Source: Bryobacterales bacterium (GTDB lineage: Bacteria > Acidobacteriota > Terriglobia > Bryobacterales > Bryobacteraceae). Taken from it: a stretch of 9,309 nt of DNA. Location of the stretch: contig JAEHDI010000240.1 in assembly GCA_016880505.1 (NCBI GenBank), forward strand, positions 1 through 9,309, written 5' to 3'. The notes beneath the pieces are model-generated. The model was not told the origin of the DNA and searched no databases. It was given only the letters and a program-made list of their open reading frames with translations. The translations under genes were made by a program, and so were the position numbers. This document shows, in pieces, positions 1 to 6,427 of this stretch. Every line of letters starts with the position of its first letter. Within the stretch, counting starts at the first letter, position 1.

Positions 1-93
1 GAGGCGTCGTTGCAGCGGGGGAGCGATTTGCTCCGGCGGATCCTGGCGCCGTACGTCGTCCAGCGGCCGAAGCGACGACGCCGGCCGAGTTAG
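1..93 (+). CDS. C-terminal end of an unknown protein (5' partial)
   Basis: Frame 1 is open from the window edge for 30 codons and stops at TAG 91-93. The reading has 26 of 30 codons ending in G or C, the codon style of the other genes here, which is the main reason to believe it. The visible tail ends in a strongly basic stretch, QRPKRRRRPS. Too little is present to name a family. Its stop overlaps the stop of the convergent minus-strand gene by two bases (TAA at 92-90 against TAG at 91-93), so the two transcripts meet tail to tail without a spacer. It could instead be chance open frame, but the GC3 bias argues against that. Confidence 0.45.
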   Translation, partial: EASLQRGSDLLRRILAPYVVQRPKRRRRPS

Positions 94-545
94 TCCGGCT
101 GCGGCTCGGGGGAATCGAAGAGGACGCGCTTGCGCAAGCGAAGCCAGGTGGGGAAGAGGGACGGGTCTTCCAGCCAGACGGTCATCCAGGAGATCATCTC
201 TTGCTTGAGGGACTGAACTTCGGCGGAGGCGCGGCGGCTGCGCGCGGCGAGGCGGGCGTGTTCCTTCGCGGTGAGCACCTCCCGGCGTGTGCGCGTCGCG
301 AGCTCGCGGTCGCCCTGTTCGGAGGCGTGCTCGTAGATCTGGCCAAGCGCGAGCAGAGTCCGTTCGAGGTCGTCGTAACTGTCCTGGCGGACGCCTTCTA
401 CTAGCGGTTCGAGCGGAACGCCGCACGAACGGAGCAGTCTCCGCAGGTAGGAGTCGCTGGTCGGCGCCAGCAGATCGAGGATCTGCCGGTGTTCCGCGTC
501 ACCGATTCGCGCGGGCCGGTTTTCCCTCAGCCACTGGTCGAGCAC
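90..545 (-). CDS. small helical protein of unknown function downstream of mltG
   Basis: I do not recognise a family. The frame can be extended upstream to 689, but that extension lies wholly inside mltG and reads as low-complexity Arg/Ser/Thr shadow sequence. The first plausible start with an upstream G-rich stretch is GTG at 545-543, giving about 151 residues and a 47-base overlap with the end of mltG. No ATG, GTG or TTG follows in frame soon after the mltG stop, which also favours 545. The protein looks all-helical and soluble, with no signal peptide or membrane segment. Residues about 15-45 hold two helices with an RRLLR motif, and about 60-120 form a long charged helix, possibly coiled coil. 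The C-terminus (WLRLRKRVLF) is basic and aromatic. It is the last gene of the ruvX-mltG transcription unit. Function not inferable; the start is the least certain point. Confidence 0.7.
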   Translation of the reverse strand: MLDQWLRENRPARIGDAEHRQILDLLAPTSDSYLRRLLRSCGVPLEPLVEGVRQDSYDDLERTLLALGQIYEHASEQGDRELATRTRREVLTAKEHARLAARSRRASAEVQSLKQEMISWMTVWLEDPSLFPTWLRLRKRVLFDSPEPQPD

Positions 546-1539
546 CGCCCGCCTGGTTATGTTCCTGGATGCCACGTCGATAGTTCCTGACGGCGCGGTT
601 GTGCGCGTCAAGCTCGCTGGAAAACTGATGCCTGCCGGAGCCGTCCGGACGGGCGACGAAGTAGAGGTACGGTGTGTCCGCCGGTTCAAGTGCGGCCTTG
701 AGCGACTCGAGTCCCGGGTTGGCGATGGGGCCGGGAGGAAGCCCGGAGTGCTGATAGGTGTTGTATCGATTCCTGCTCAGCAGGTCCGAGCGGAAGATCG
801 TGCCGCGATAGCGCTCTTCGAGCATGGCCGCGTAAATGGTAGTGGGATCGCAGTCGAGAGGCATTCCGATGCGAAGGCGGTTGTGGAACACGGAGGCGAT
901 GGCAGGCCGCTCCTCGCTGAGACCGGTTTCCTTCTCGACCAGCGAGGCGAGCGTGACGGCGCGATGGACAGGAGCATCGGCGCCGAGGCTTCTCCACGCC
1001 TCACGGAAACGTGTAGTCATCAGCCGGCAGACCTCCGCGGCCGTGGTCTGGCGAGTGAGGCGGTAGGTGTCCGGAAAGAGGTAGCCCTCGAGTGTCGGCG
1101 CCTCGGGAGCGAGATCGCGAATGAGCGAGGGGTCGCGAGCGGCTTCGAGGAAGCCATCGCGCGGGAGCAGGCCGAGCCGGTCGAGGGAATCGGCGATATC
1201 GAAAATGTTATTGCCCTCGGGGACTCGAAGCTCATAGAAGAAGACGTCGCCGCGGGCGATGCGATCGAGCACATCGAGAGCGGTGGCTGGCTCCCGGAAA
1301 CGATACTCGCCGGCCTGAAGCGTCGCGCGGGGCCGGAGCGCGCGAGCGGCGAGAAACTGCCAACGGTAGCGTACTACGCCGGCGCCGGCGAGTAGCCCGG
1401 AGAGTTGCACCGTACCGGTGCCTCGGCGAATGTCGAGGAAGACTTCATCCTGAAAACCCGAGTACGGCTGGTTTAGCGAAAACGCAGCGAGGCCAAGAAG
1501 ACAAACCGCCAGGAGCAGGGCGACCGCCAGCCGCTTCAT
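499..1539 (-). CDS. mltG: endolytic murein transglycosylase MltG (YceG-like)
   Basis: MltG is a membrane-anchored lytic transglycosylase that cuts nascent peptidoglycan strands and thereby terminates glycan elongation. The 346-residue product is of normal length. Residues 4-20 form the N-terminal membrane anchor, about 30-100 match the LysM-like domain, and the catalytic domain follows. Family landmarks seen: LEGYLFPDTY (150-159), ASLVEKET (198-205, holding the catalytic glutamate), FHNRLRIGMPLDCDPT (218-233), YNTYQHSGLPPGPIANPG (259-276) and TPYLYFVA (289-296). The start ATG at 1539-1537 overlaps the ruvX stop as ATGA, a typical translationally coupled junction. A longer in-frame reading to 1755 was rejected because it is an Arg-rich shadow of ruvX. 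GGAG lies about 11 bases upstream. The tail beyond residue 325 is polar and dispensable-looking and overlaps the next gene. Pairing with ruvX is common in bacteria. Identification is secure. Confidence 0.95.
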   Translation of the reverse strand: MKRLAVALLLAVCLLGLAAFSLNQPYSGFQDEVFLDIRRGTGTVQLSGLLAGAGVVRYRWQFLAARALRPRATLQAGEYRFREPATALDVLDRIARGDVFFYELRVPEGNNIFDIADSLDRLGLLPRDGFLEAARDPSLIRDLAPEAPTLEGYLFPDTYRLTRQTTAAEVCRLMTTRFREAWRSLGADAPVHRAVTLASLVEKETGLSEERPAIASVFHNRLRIGMPLDCDPTTIYAAMLEERYRGTIFRSDLLSRNRYNTYQHSGLPPGPIANPGLESLKAALEPADTPYLYFVARPDGSGRHQFSSELDAHNRAVRNYRRGIQEHNQAGGARPVAEGKPARANR

Positions 1540-1997
1540 GCCTCGGCGTTCTCCGCGGCGGTGTCGATCGATCCCAGATAGCTCTCGAGGAGGATCACGG
1601 CGGCGAGGCGGTCGACGGCGCGCCCGCGCTTCTCCCGGCTGATGCCGCTCTCGCGCAGCACGCGCTCGGCCTCGACTGTGGTGAAGCGTTCGTCCCAGAG
1701 GCGGACGGGGAGGCCGGTGCAAGCTTCGAGCTTCGAGGCGAACTCCCGGACCCACACCGACTGCGCACCCTCGACGCCATTCAGGCGGATGGGATTCCCG
1801 ATGACGATGAGCGAGACGCCTCGATCCGAGGCGAGCTGCGTGAGCGCCGCGAGATCGTCACGGAGGCTGGTCCGAGCGAGGGTGTCGAGTCCCTGAGCCG
1901 TGATTCGAAGCTCATCGCTCATGGCGAGTCCGATGCGGCGCCGTCCGAGATCGAGCGCGAGAATTCGCCCAGGATACTGAAGATTGTTTTCGTTCAC
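1536..1997 (-). CDS. ruvX: RuvX/YqgF, RNase H-fold Holliday junction resolvase-like / pre-16S rRNA nuclease
   Basis: This 153-residue protein has the normal YqgF length and the RNase H-like fold signature. The N-terminal strand reads ILALDLGRRRIGLAMSD (12-28) with the metal-binding Asp16. The central strand is LIVIGNPIRLNG (63-74). WDERFTTVEAERVL (101-114) has the conserved DER-T motif, and AVDRLAAVILLESYL (127-141) carries the last acidic residue, Asp129. The family is known for 5' maturation of 16S rRNA in E. coli and has also been proposed as a Holliday junction resolvase; the sequence cannot decide between these. The start is GTG at 1997-1995, chosen because the family motif begins about ten residues later and no other start fits. 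There is no Shine-Dalgarno sequence, and a TATAAT hexamer lies only 12 bases upstream. The stop overlaps the mltG start by four bases, so the two are co-translated. Confidence 0.92.
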   Translation of the reverse strand: MNENNLQYPGRILALDLGRRRIGLAMSDELRITAQGLDTLARTSLRDDLAALTQLASDRGVSLIVIGNPIRLNGVEGAQSVWVREFASKLEACTGLPVRLWDERFTTVEAERVLRESGISREKRGRAVDRLAAVILLESYLGSIDTAAENAEA

Positions 1998-2009
1998 TGA
2001 ATTGATTTC

Positions 2010-2015
2010 ATTATA
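2010..2015 (-). promoter_or_regulatory. candidate -10 box (TATAAT) for the ruvX-mltG operon
   Basis: On the minus strand a perfect TATAAT sits 12 bases before the GTG of ruvX. Transcription would begin at about 2003, leaving a leader of roughly six bases. I see no good -35: the hexamer 17 bases upstream is CGCTAC. The ruvX start has no Shine-Dalgarno sequence, which agrees with a leaderless message. It lies in the only gap (1998-2067) between two divergent units. Confidence 0.45.
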
Positions 2016-2067
2016 GGGCGGCTCGTGTTAGAGTAGCGTTGAGCGAAGTTTTCGGTGGGATTCTCTC

Positions 2068-3243
2068 GTGGCCGTTCTTGCCAGCTCCATCCGCACCCTG
2101 AGGCCGAAAAACGCAGCTTCCGCCGTTCTTGCTGCTGCGGCAATCATTGGGTTGCTGTACTACGGCAGGGTATTCTTTATCACCCTGATCATTGCGATTA
2201 CGATCGCCTTTATCCTCGAACCGTTTGTGAGTTTCGCGATGAGGCTCCGGCTGCCGAGGGCGGTCGCGAGCTTTGTGGTTTGCGCCCTGGCGCTGCTGGT
2301 TCTTTACTTGGGGGGCCTGGGCTTCTACACTCAATTCGCTGACCTCTACCGCGAACTGCCGAAGTACAGCCAGCGGATCGGTGAGCTGACGGAGGTGGTA
2401 ACCCAGAAGGTGGAGGAGATGGAACGTTCCACCTACCGGTTGCTCCTGCCCAGGCGGATGCAGCGTCAGGAACAGCCGTCGGCGCAAGCGCAACCGCCGC
2501 AAGCGGCGGCCAAGACGCAGCCGCGGAGGCGATCGGCCGAGCCGCCCATGCCCATCGGGCCGCCTCCCGTACAGGAGGTCCGGATTCTTTCGGACGAGCG
2601 GACGCCGGTTGTGAATTACCTCTACACGCACCTCGGCCTGGTTTACGAAGTGCTGCTGATGGCGTCGTTCGTCCCGTTCCTGGTCTACTTCATGCTGAGT
2701 TGGCGGGACCACATTTACCGGAGTTTTCTGCAATTGTTCGAGGGCCAGGACAGGTTGGTGGCGGGCAACAGCCTGGAGGGCATCGCAAGCATGGTGCGGG
2801 GGTTCGTAGTGGGAAATTTCGTACTCGGACTGCTGCTGGCGTCGGCGAGCTCGTTGCTGTTCTGGGCGTTCAATTTACCCTATCCGCTGCTGATCGGTCC
2901 GCTGAGCGGGTTTCTGAGCCTGGTACCGTACGTCGGGCTCCCGCTAGCGATGATTCCGCCGCTGTTCGGCGCGCTGACGGTGCTCAAGACGGCGCCAGCG
3001 TACCTGTTTCTCGCAACGCTGGTAGCGGTGCTTCACCTGCTCGCGTTGAACCTGTTCTATCCGAAGGTCGTCGGCTCCCGCGTGCATCTGAACCCATTGG
3101 TCGTGACGGTGGCGCTGATGGTGTGGGGCGTGCTTTGGGGAGCGGTGGGGTTGGTGCTGGCGATCCCGATGACGGCCGGCATCAAGGCAGTGTGTGACAA
3201 CGTGACGAGTCTTCAGCCGTACGGGCGGTTGATGGGAGATTGA
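2068..3243 (+). CDS. AI-2E/PerM-family membrane permease with a Pro/Gln/Arg-rich insert
   Basis: A 391-residue polytopic inner-membrane protein of the AI-2E transporter family (PF01594), whose members include exporters of AI-2-like signals, ions and unknown substrates; the substrate here cannot be read from sequence. Membrane segments are visible at about 17-52 (two), 66-87, 190-211, 243-268, 272-305, 309-330 and 343-372. The family C-terminal signature is clear: GPLSGFLSLVPYVGLPLAM (277-295) and NLFYPKVVGSRVHLNPLVV (328-346), followed by the GLVLAIPMTAGIK loop and helix. The soluble domain between the third and fourth segments contains an unusual low-complexity stretch at about 132-170 rich in Gln, Pro, Ala and Arg, which looks like an added linker. 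Start GTG at 2068 has GGTGGGA seven bases upstream. The gene is followed at once by a small membrane protein on the same strand. Confidence 0.9.
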   Translation: MAVLASSIRTLRPKNAASAVLAAAAIIGLLYYGRVFFITLIIAITIAFILEPFVSFAMRLRLPRAVASFVVCALALLVLYLGGLGFYTQFADLYRELPKYSQRIGELTEVVTQKVEEMERSTYRLLLPRRMQRQEQPSAQAQPPQAAAKTQPRRRSAEPPMPIGPPPVQEVRILSDERTPVVNYLYTHLGLVYEVLLMASFVPFLVYFMLSWRDHIYRSFLQLFEGQDRLVAGNSLEGIASMVRGFVVGNFVLGLLLASASSLLFWAFNLPYPLLIGPLSGFLSLVPYVGLPLAMIPPLFGALTVLKTAPAYLFLATLVAVLHLLALNLFYPKVVGSRVHLNPLVVTVALMVWGVLWGAVGLVLAIPMTAGIKAVCDNVTSLQPYGRLMGD

Positions 3244-3266
3244 AGGGTCGACGCGGGGGGATTCTC

Positions 3267-3767
3267 TTGCTGAAAAAACAGTTCCTGACGTACGTCGGAA
3301 TCGGACTGGTGCTGGTAGCGATCGGCGTGGCGGTCATTTTCCATATTCAACGTGGAGCGCACATCGAGCTAAGAGGCAGCGTGCTGAAGGTCCGCACCCT
3401 TCCAATCGACAATGCCAGTGCCATCGCGGTCATCGATTTCCGGTTTGTGAATCCCGCGGACTACCCGTTTGTTGTCCGGCGCGTGAATGTGTCGATGGAG
3501 GACCCCGCCGGCCGGGTCATCGAGGGGTCGGTGATCTCGGAATCGGACGCGGTGCGGCTGTTTCAGTACTACCCGGTGCTGGGGCAGAAGTTCAACGAAT
3601 CGCTGACGATCCGGACGAAGGTTGCGCCCCGGCAAGCGATGGACCGCATGATCGGGGTACGCTTCGAGCTGTCAGACAAGGAACTCGAAGGGCGCAAGAG
3701 GCTAACGATCCGGATTGAAGATGTGGACGGGGCGATCTCGGACGTGGTCGAAGAGGCGAGGCTGTAG
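3267..3767 (+). CDS. small membrane-anchored protein with a probable LEA14-like extracytoplasmic domain
   Basis: The 166-residue product has a basic N-terminus (MLKKQ), one membrane helix at about 8-27, and a beta-rich domain presumably outside the cytoplasm. Within it, VIDFRFVNPADYPFVVRRV (55-73) and later FNESLTIRTKV resemble the alternating strand pattern of LEA14/WHy-type domains, in which an Asn-Pro follows a strand; this fold assignment is inference. No enzyme motif is visible. The frame is open from TTG 3240, overlapping the permease stop as TTGA, but that start has no suitably spaced ribosome site. TTG at 3267 has a run of G then A with five bases of spacing, and puts the basic residues right before the membrane helix, so I chose it. 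It is likely co-transcribed with the permease, and may assist or anchor it. It ends 32 bases from the convergent TonB-like gene. Confidence 0.78.
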   Translation: MLKKQFLTYVGIGLVLVAIGVAVIFHIQRGAHIELRGSVLKVRTLPIDNASAIAVIDFRFVNPADYPFVVRRVNVSMEDPAGRVIEGSVISESDAVRLFQYYPVLGQKFNESLTIRTKVAPRQAMDRMIGVRFELSDKELEGRKRLTIRIEDVDGAISDVVEEARL

Positions 3768-3799
3768 GGCCTCATCGGGCGCGCCAAAACGATGTCGCC

Positions 3800-5461
3800 T
3801 TAGCCTTCGTGCGGAGGAATGGCGAGCAAAACCTCAACGAGCACCGGTATACCGTCACGGGTGGCGGGCCGGAAGACCCATTCGGTCAACTGGGGGATCA
3901 GAAGCTCGCGGATCTGGTCGGCCGGCGCACGCAACACATTCATATCCTTGAACTTGCCGGCTTTGTCGACAAATCCGTGAACCATGATGTAGCTGGAACG
4001 GGGCATCATCGTTACCGGAGGGAGGACCGTGACCAGCGGGAAAGGAGCCTTCACAGGGGTGGCCTTGCCGATGTAGACAGCGCCGCCGACGACCTTTGTG
4101 ACGGGTCCGGTGTCTTTCGGAATGCAGTACTGAAGGAGCCAGGCTCTCGGAGCGCCCACCTGAAGGTATACCGTATAGACCGGCTGTCCGCTGAGAACAC
4201 CCGCGCTTTCGGGGAAGCCTTCGTCCGCGGAAGATTGCATGACGACGACGTCGAACTGAGCGTTGGAGGGATGCTCGATCCGAATCGCCGAGGCGTACTT
4301 GATGCCGGGAGCCAAGCCACCAGTCCCGGCCACGCCGCCGGCTCCAGCGCCAGTACCAGTTCCGGTTCCAGTGCCGGTCCCGGTGCCGCTCCCTGCCGAA
4401 GCGGTGCCGATTCCTCCGGGGCCGTCTCCCAGTCCGGTGCCACTGCCCCCAAGCCCGCCGCCGAGGGAAGCCACCGTGCCGGTTCCGCCCGCCTTTGAGC
4501 CGGGAATACCGGGTCGGCCGCGGGCATCATCCGCGCCGGGCGGAGGCGGCGGGATCCTCCCAATCTGGTTGCCGAGAGGGATCGAAATCTGGTCTTTCAA
4601 CTGGCCCGGGTTAGACGAAAGCGCAAGCACATTGATCGGCTCCCCGGAGATCGGGCTGACCGAGGCGCCCTGGCCCGACGCCGTGGAGGAGACCGGCCCC
4701 TTGAACGGACGGCCTTGGATGGTGGGTCTGGGTAAATGCAATAAGGCGTTCTGCGGACCAGCGACCATGGACGGCACGTAAAGATCGGAGGTCGTGCTTC
4801 CGGAGCCCGCCAAAGCAGGCGGGGCGTCGACCCGGGGAATGACCACAGACGGGGCGCTCGGTCCCGGCTCGGCGAACTTCTTCGCCGCGGGTCGGGGCAA
4901 GGTCGGGGCGGACAGGAGGATATTTGGCAGTTGTACCTTGGCTGTCAGTTGCAGTTCGGGCGGCAGGTGCGGCTGAATGAGGGTCTGGTCCGCCTCGGGC
5001 CGGTGCGTGACGTTGGGAACACGGAACTGCTTCGGCAGGACGCGATCAGGTTCCGCCTTCGGAAGAGGAGCGGGTGCGGGCGAGGCCGCCCTTGCCATCT
5101 GCTGGGATGGCGCCTTGAGCCGGCGTTTCTCCACCGGTTTGGGCTTCTCCACCACCGGCCTTGGTGCGATCGCGACCTGGGTTGAACTGAGATAGAGGCG
5201 GTCGGGTATCTGAATTTCGAGGGGGCGAAACGTCCTCGCGTGGCGCCGCCAAACTTCCTCCTCCGAGTCAGAGAGCATCGAAGTGAGCGGCAGAAGGACA
5301 ACGATGACGAAGACGTGAAAGAGAACTGAGGCGGCAAAGCTCGGCCAATGGGCGCGAGGCGAGCGGAAAACGTCCTCGAAGAGCTGGTGCTCCTGCACCG
5401 GCGGAGCCTTTACGGACGCCAGCCTGCTCGCGACCAATCCCAGTACCGAAATATCCTGCAT
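3800..5461 (-). CDS. TonB-like energy-transducing protein with a Gly-Thr repeat linker
   Basis: The 553-residue product has TonB architecture at more than twice the size of E. coli TonB. A cytoplasmic N-terminus of about 40 residues is followed by one membrane helix (about 41-61, including FHVFVIVVLLPLT). Next comes a long Pro/Lys/Ala-rich periplasmic stretch (97-250) with EKPKPVEKRR, then a Gly-rich region (about 325-382) with a six-fold Gly-Thr repeat. The C-terminal domain (about 490-548) has GFVDKAGKF, LLIPQLTEWVFRPATRDG and PVLVEVLL, matching the TonB C-terminal pattern of strand, helix, W-x-F-x-PA, strand. TonB carries proton-motive energy from ExbB/ExbD to outer-membrane receptors; neither partner is in the window. 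I chose ATG 5461 because GGGGA lies five bases upstream; an ATG at 5485 adds eight residues. A weak GATAAT at 5497-5492 could serve as its own promoter, although the response regulator ends only 52 bases upstream. The C-terminal match is good but short, so the exact role is inference. Confidence 0.82.
   Translation of the reverse strand: MQDISVLGLVASRLASVKAPPVQEHQLFEDVFRSPRAHWPSFAASVLFHVFVIVVLLPLTSMLSDSEEEVWRRHARTFRPLEIQIPDRLYLSSTQVAIAPRPVVEKPKPVEKRRLKAPSQQMARAASPAPAPLPKAEPDRVLPKQFRVPNVTHRPEADQTLIQPHLPPELQLTAKVQLPNILLSAPTLPRPAAKKFAEPGPSAPSVVIPRVDAPPALAGSGSTTSDLYVPSMVAGPQNALLHLPRPTIQGRPFKGPVSSTASGQGASVSPISGEPINVLALSSNPGQLKDQISIPLGNQIGRIPPPPPGADDARGRPGIPGSKAGGTGTVASLGGGLGGSGTGLGDGPGGIGTASAGSGTGTGTGTGTGTGAGAGGVAGTGGLAPGIKYASAIRIEHPSNAQFDVVVMQSSADEGFPESAGVLSGQPVYTVYLQVGAPRAWLLQYCIPKDTGPVTKVVGGAVYIGKATPVKAPFPLVTVLPPVTMMPRSSYIMVHGFVDKAGKFKDMNVLRAPADQIRELLIPQLTEWVFRPATRDGIPVLVEVLLAIPPHEG
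4349..4387 (-). repeat. Gly-Thr dipeptide repeat region inside the TonB-like gene
   Basis: Residues 359-371 alternate Gly and Thr, six Thr in a row of alternation, inside a wider Gly-rich segment. At DNA level the six-base unit GGN-ACN is degenerate: all four Gly codons occur, and both ACC and ACT. The repeat is therefore kept at protein level and is not a clean microsatellite. It probably forms a flexible periplasmic linker. Confidence 0.85.
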
Positions 5462-5513
5462 GCGATTCCCCGACGCCCGGCCCATGGGGCCATTATCCCC
5501 CGTCGGTCTACGT

Positions 5514-6251
5514 TTAGTCGAATACCGTCCCAGGACCGCGAGACTTCAGTTGCGGCCTCTCAACAACGAGTGAACGGAGCCACTGTTCCTGGTTGACATC
5601 TTTGCGGGGCGGTTGCACTGTTCTCGGCTGCGGCATATCGACAAGAGCTTCTCCGGCCGGCATGTTCTTGAGACCGTAAAGCGCCAGTTCAAAGCGGTCC
5701 TTCACCCCAAGCTTGTGGAACAGCCGGGACAAATACACCTTAACGGTTCCTTCGGAGATAAACAGTGTAGCGGCGATCTCTTTGTTCTTTAGTCCCTGAG
5801 AGAGGAGGCTGACAAGCTGGCTCTCGCGACGCGTCAGAGAAATCGAGCGGACGCCGTCGAAGCTTGCCTTGAGCGTTTCCTCGAACCAGAGGCCGCCGTC
5901 AGCGACCATTTGAAGGCACTTGAAGAGTGTCTCTGGATCCAGGGTCTTGCGAAGGATTCCTCGGATGCCGTGCTCGATGGCTTGGTAGGCGAGTTCGGTG
6001 GAAATCGCGCGCACCCAAAGAACGACCTTGATCGCAGGGAACCGCCGCTGAAATTCGACCAGCGAGCCGAAAGTGAGGTCGGACCGGAGATCGAGAAGCA
6101 GGAGATCCGGCCGTTTGGCGTCGATTTCAGCTACTAGCTGGGTCGTGGTTTCACAAACCGCGTCCAACGTGAAGCCGCCAGCCGTGGAGAGGATGGACCT
6201 AAGCCCGGCGGCGAGGACAGGCTCGTCCGTGAGGAGGTAGAGGCGAGTCAT
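5514..6251 (-). CDS. NarL/FixJ-type LuxR-family response regulator with a degenerate receiver domain
   Basis: A 245-residue transcription regulator with an N-terminal receiver domain (about 3-120) and a LuxR-type helix-turn-helix (about 138-195). The phosphoacceptor is Asp54 in DLLLLDL. Lys102 in GILRKTLDPETL is the conserved lysine. The usual acidic pair after strand 1 is reduced to Thr8-Asp9 (LLTDEPVL, where NarL has DDHP), and the conserved Ser/Thr after strand 4 is replaced by Trp79 (VVLWVRAIS). Classical phosphorylation switching may thus be altered. The DNA-binding domain is intact: SLTRRESQLVSLLSQGL, NKEIAATLFISEGTVKVYLS and LFHKLGV follow the family closely. An extra tail of about 50 residues follows the HTH, rich in Pro, Gln and Arg. 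ATG 6251 has GGGAG four bases upstream. No histidine kinase is present. The gene precedes the TonB-like gene on the same strand and diverges from the PilZ/Tad operon, making both possible targets (inference). Confidence 0.93.
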   Translation of the reverse strand: MTRLYLLTDEPVLAAGLRSILSTAGGFTLDAVCETTTQLVAEIDAKRPDLLLLDLRSDLTFGSLVEFQRRFPAIKVVLWVRAISTELAYQAIEHGIRGILRKTLDPETLFKCLQMVADGGLWFEETLKASFDGVRSISLTRRESQLVSLLSQGLKNKEIAATLFISEGTVKVYLSRLFHKLGVKDRFELALYGLKNMPAGEALVDMPQPRTVQPPRKDVNQEQWLRSLVVERPQLKSRGPGTVFD

Positions 6252-6345
6252 AGCACTCCCTTCCGAGAGGCGGGACCGCCCACGCTCTCTCGACTTCGTG
6301 ACGTTGCGCCCGGGATGCCCGGCCAGAGTACCAGCAAGGAATAAA

Positions 6346-6368
6346 CGGATAACGATACCACTTATCCG
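6346..6368. repeat. perfect 7-base inverted repeat CGGATAA / TTATCCG
   Basis: CGGATAA (6346-6352) and TTATCCG (6362-6368) are exact reverse complements separated by nine bases. It lies 95-117 bases upstream of the response-regulator start. It could be a two-fold operator (centre spacing 16 bases) or a leader hairpin; the sequence alone does not decide. Confidence 0.5.
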
Positions 6369-6400
6369 GGAATGGGCGCATGGGCAACCAATATAACACG

Positions 6401-6427
6401 GAAAAAACGGAAATTCCAGATTTTTTC
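6401..6427. repeat. nested symmetric element GAAAAAA ... GGAAATTCC ... TTTTTTC
   Basis: GAAAAAA (6401-6407) pairs exactly with TTTTTTC (6421-6427), and between them lies the odd-centred palindrome GGAAATTCC (6409-6417). The inner palindrome is slightly off the centre of the outer arms. A curved A/T-tract operator or UP-like promoter element for the divergent genes is plausible. It is less likely to be a terminator, because no gene ends nearby. Confidence 0.45.

Noticed and set aside
546..689. Upstream extension of the small unknown gene to ATG 689
   Set aside because: The extra 48 residues are antisense-free but lie fully inside mltG, with low-complexity Thr/Ser/Arg composition typical of an out-of-frame reading.
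559..1395. Long plus-strand open frame (278 codons) opposite mltG
   Set aside because: It is antisense to a secure mltG gene, whose GC-rich third positions leave the opposite frame open; the translation has no recognisable motifs.
2011..2733. 240-codon minus-strand open frame opposite the permease
   Set aside because: It is Arg/His/Gln-rich shadow sequence opposite a clear family member with conserved signatures.
3768..3799. CATCG / CGATG inverted repeat around GGCGCGCC in the convergent gap, as a bidirectional terminator
   Set aside because: The stem is only five pairs with a 12-base loop and no T-run follows on either strand.
4349..4387. Possible CRISPR-like or microsatellite array
   Set aside because: The units are six bases with no spacers and differ at synonymous positions; it is coding sequence.
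4263..4781. Plus-strand frame with an alternating Pro-Val stretch
   Set aside because: This is the reverse reading of the Gly-Thr linker of the TonB-like gene; the minus strand has the membrane helix and the C-terminal domain.
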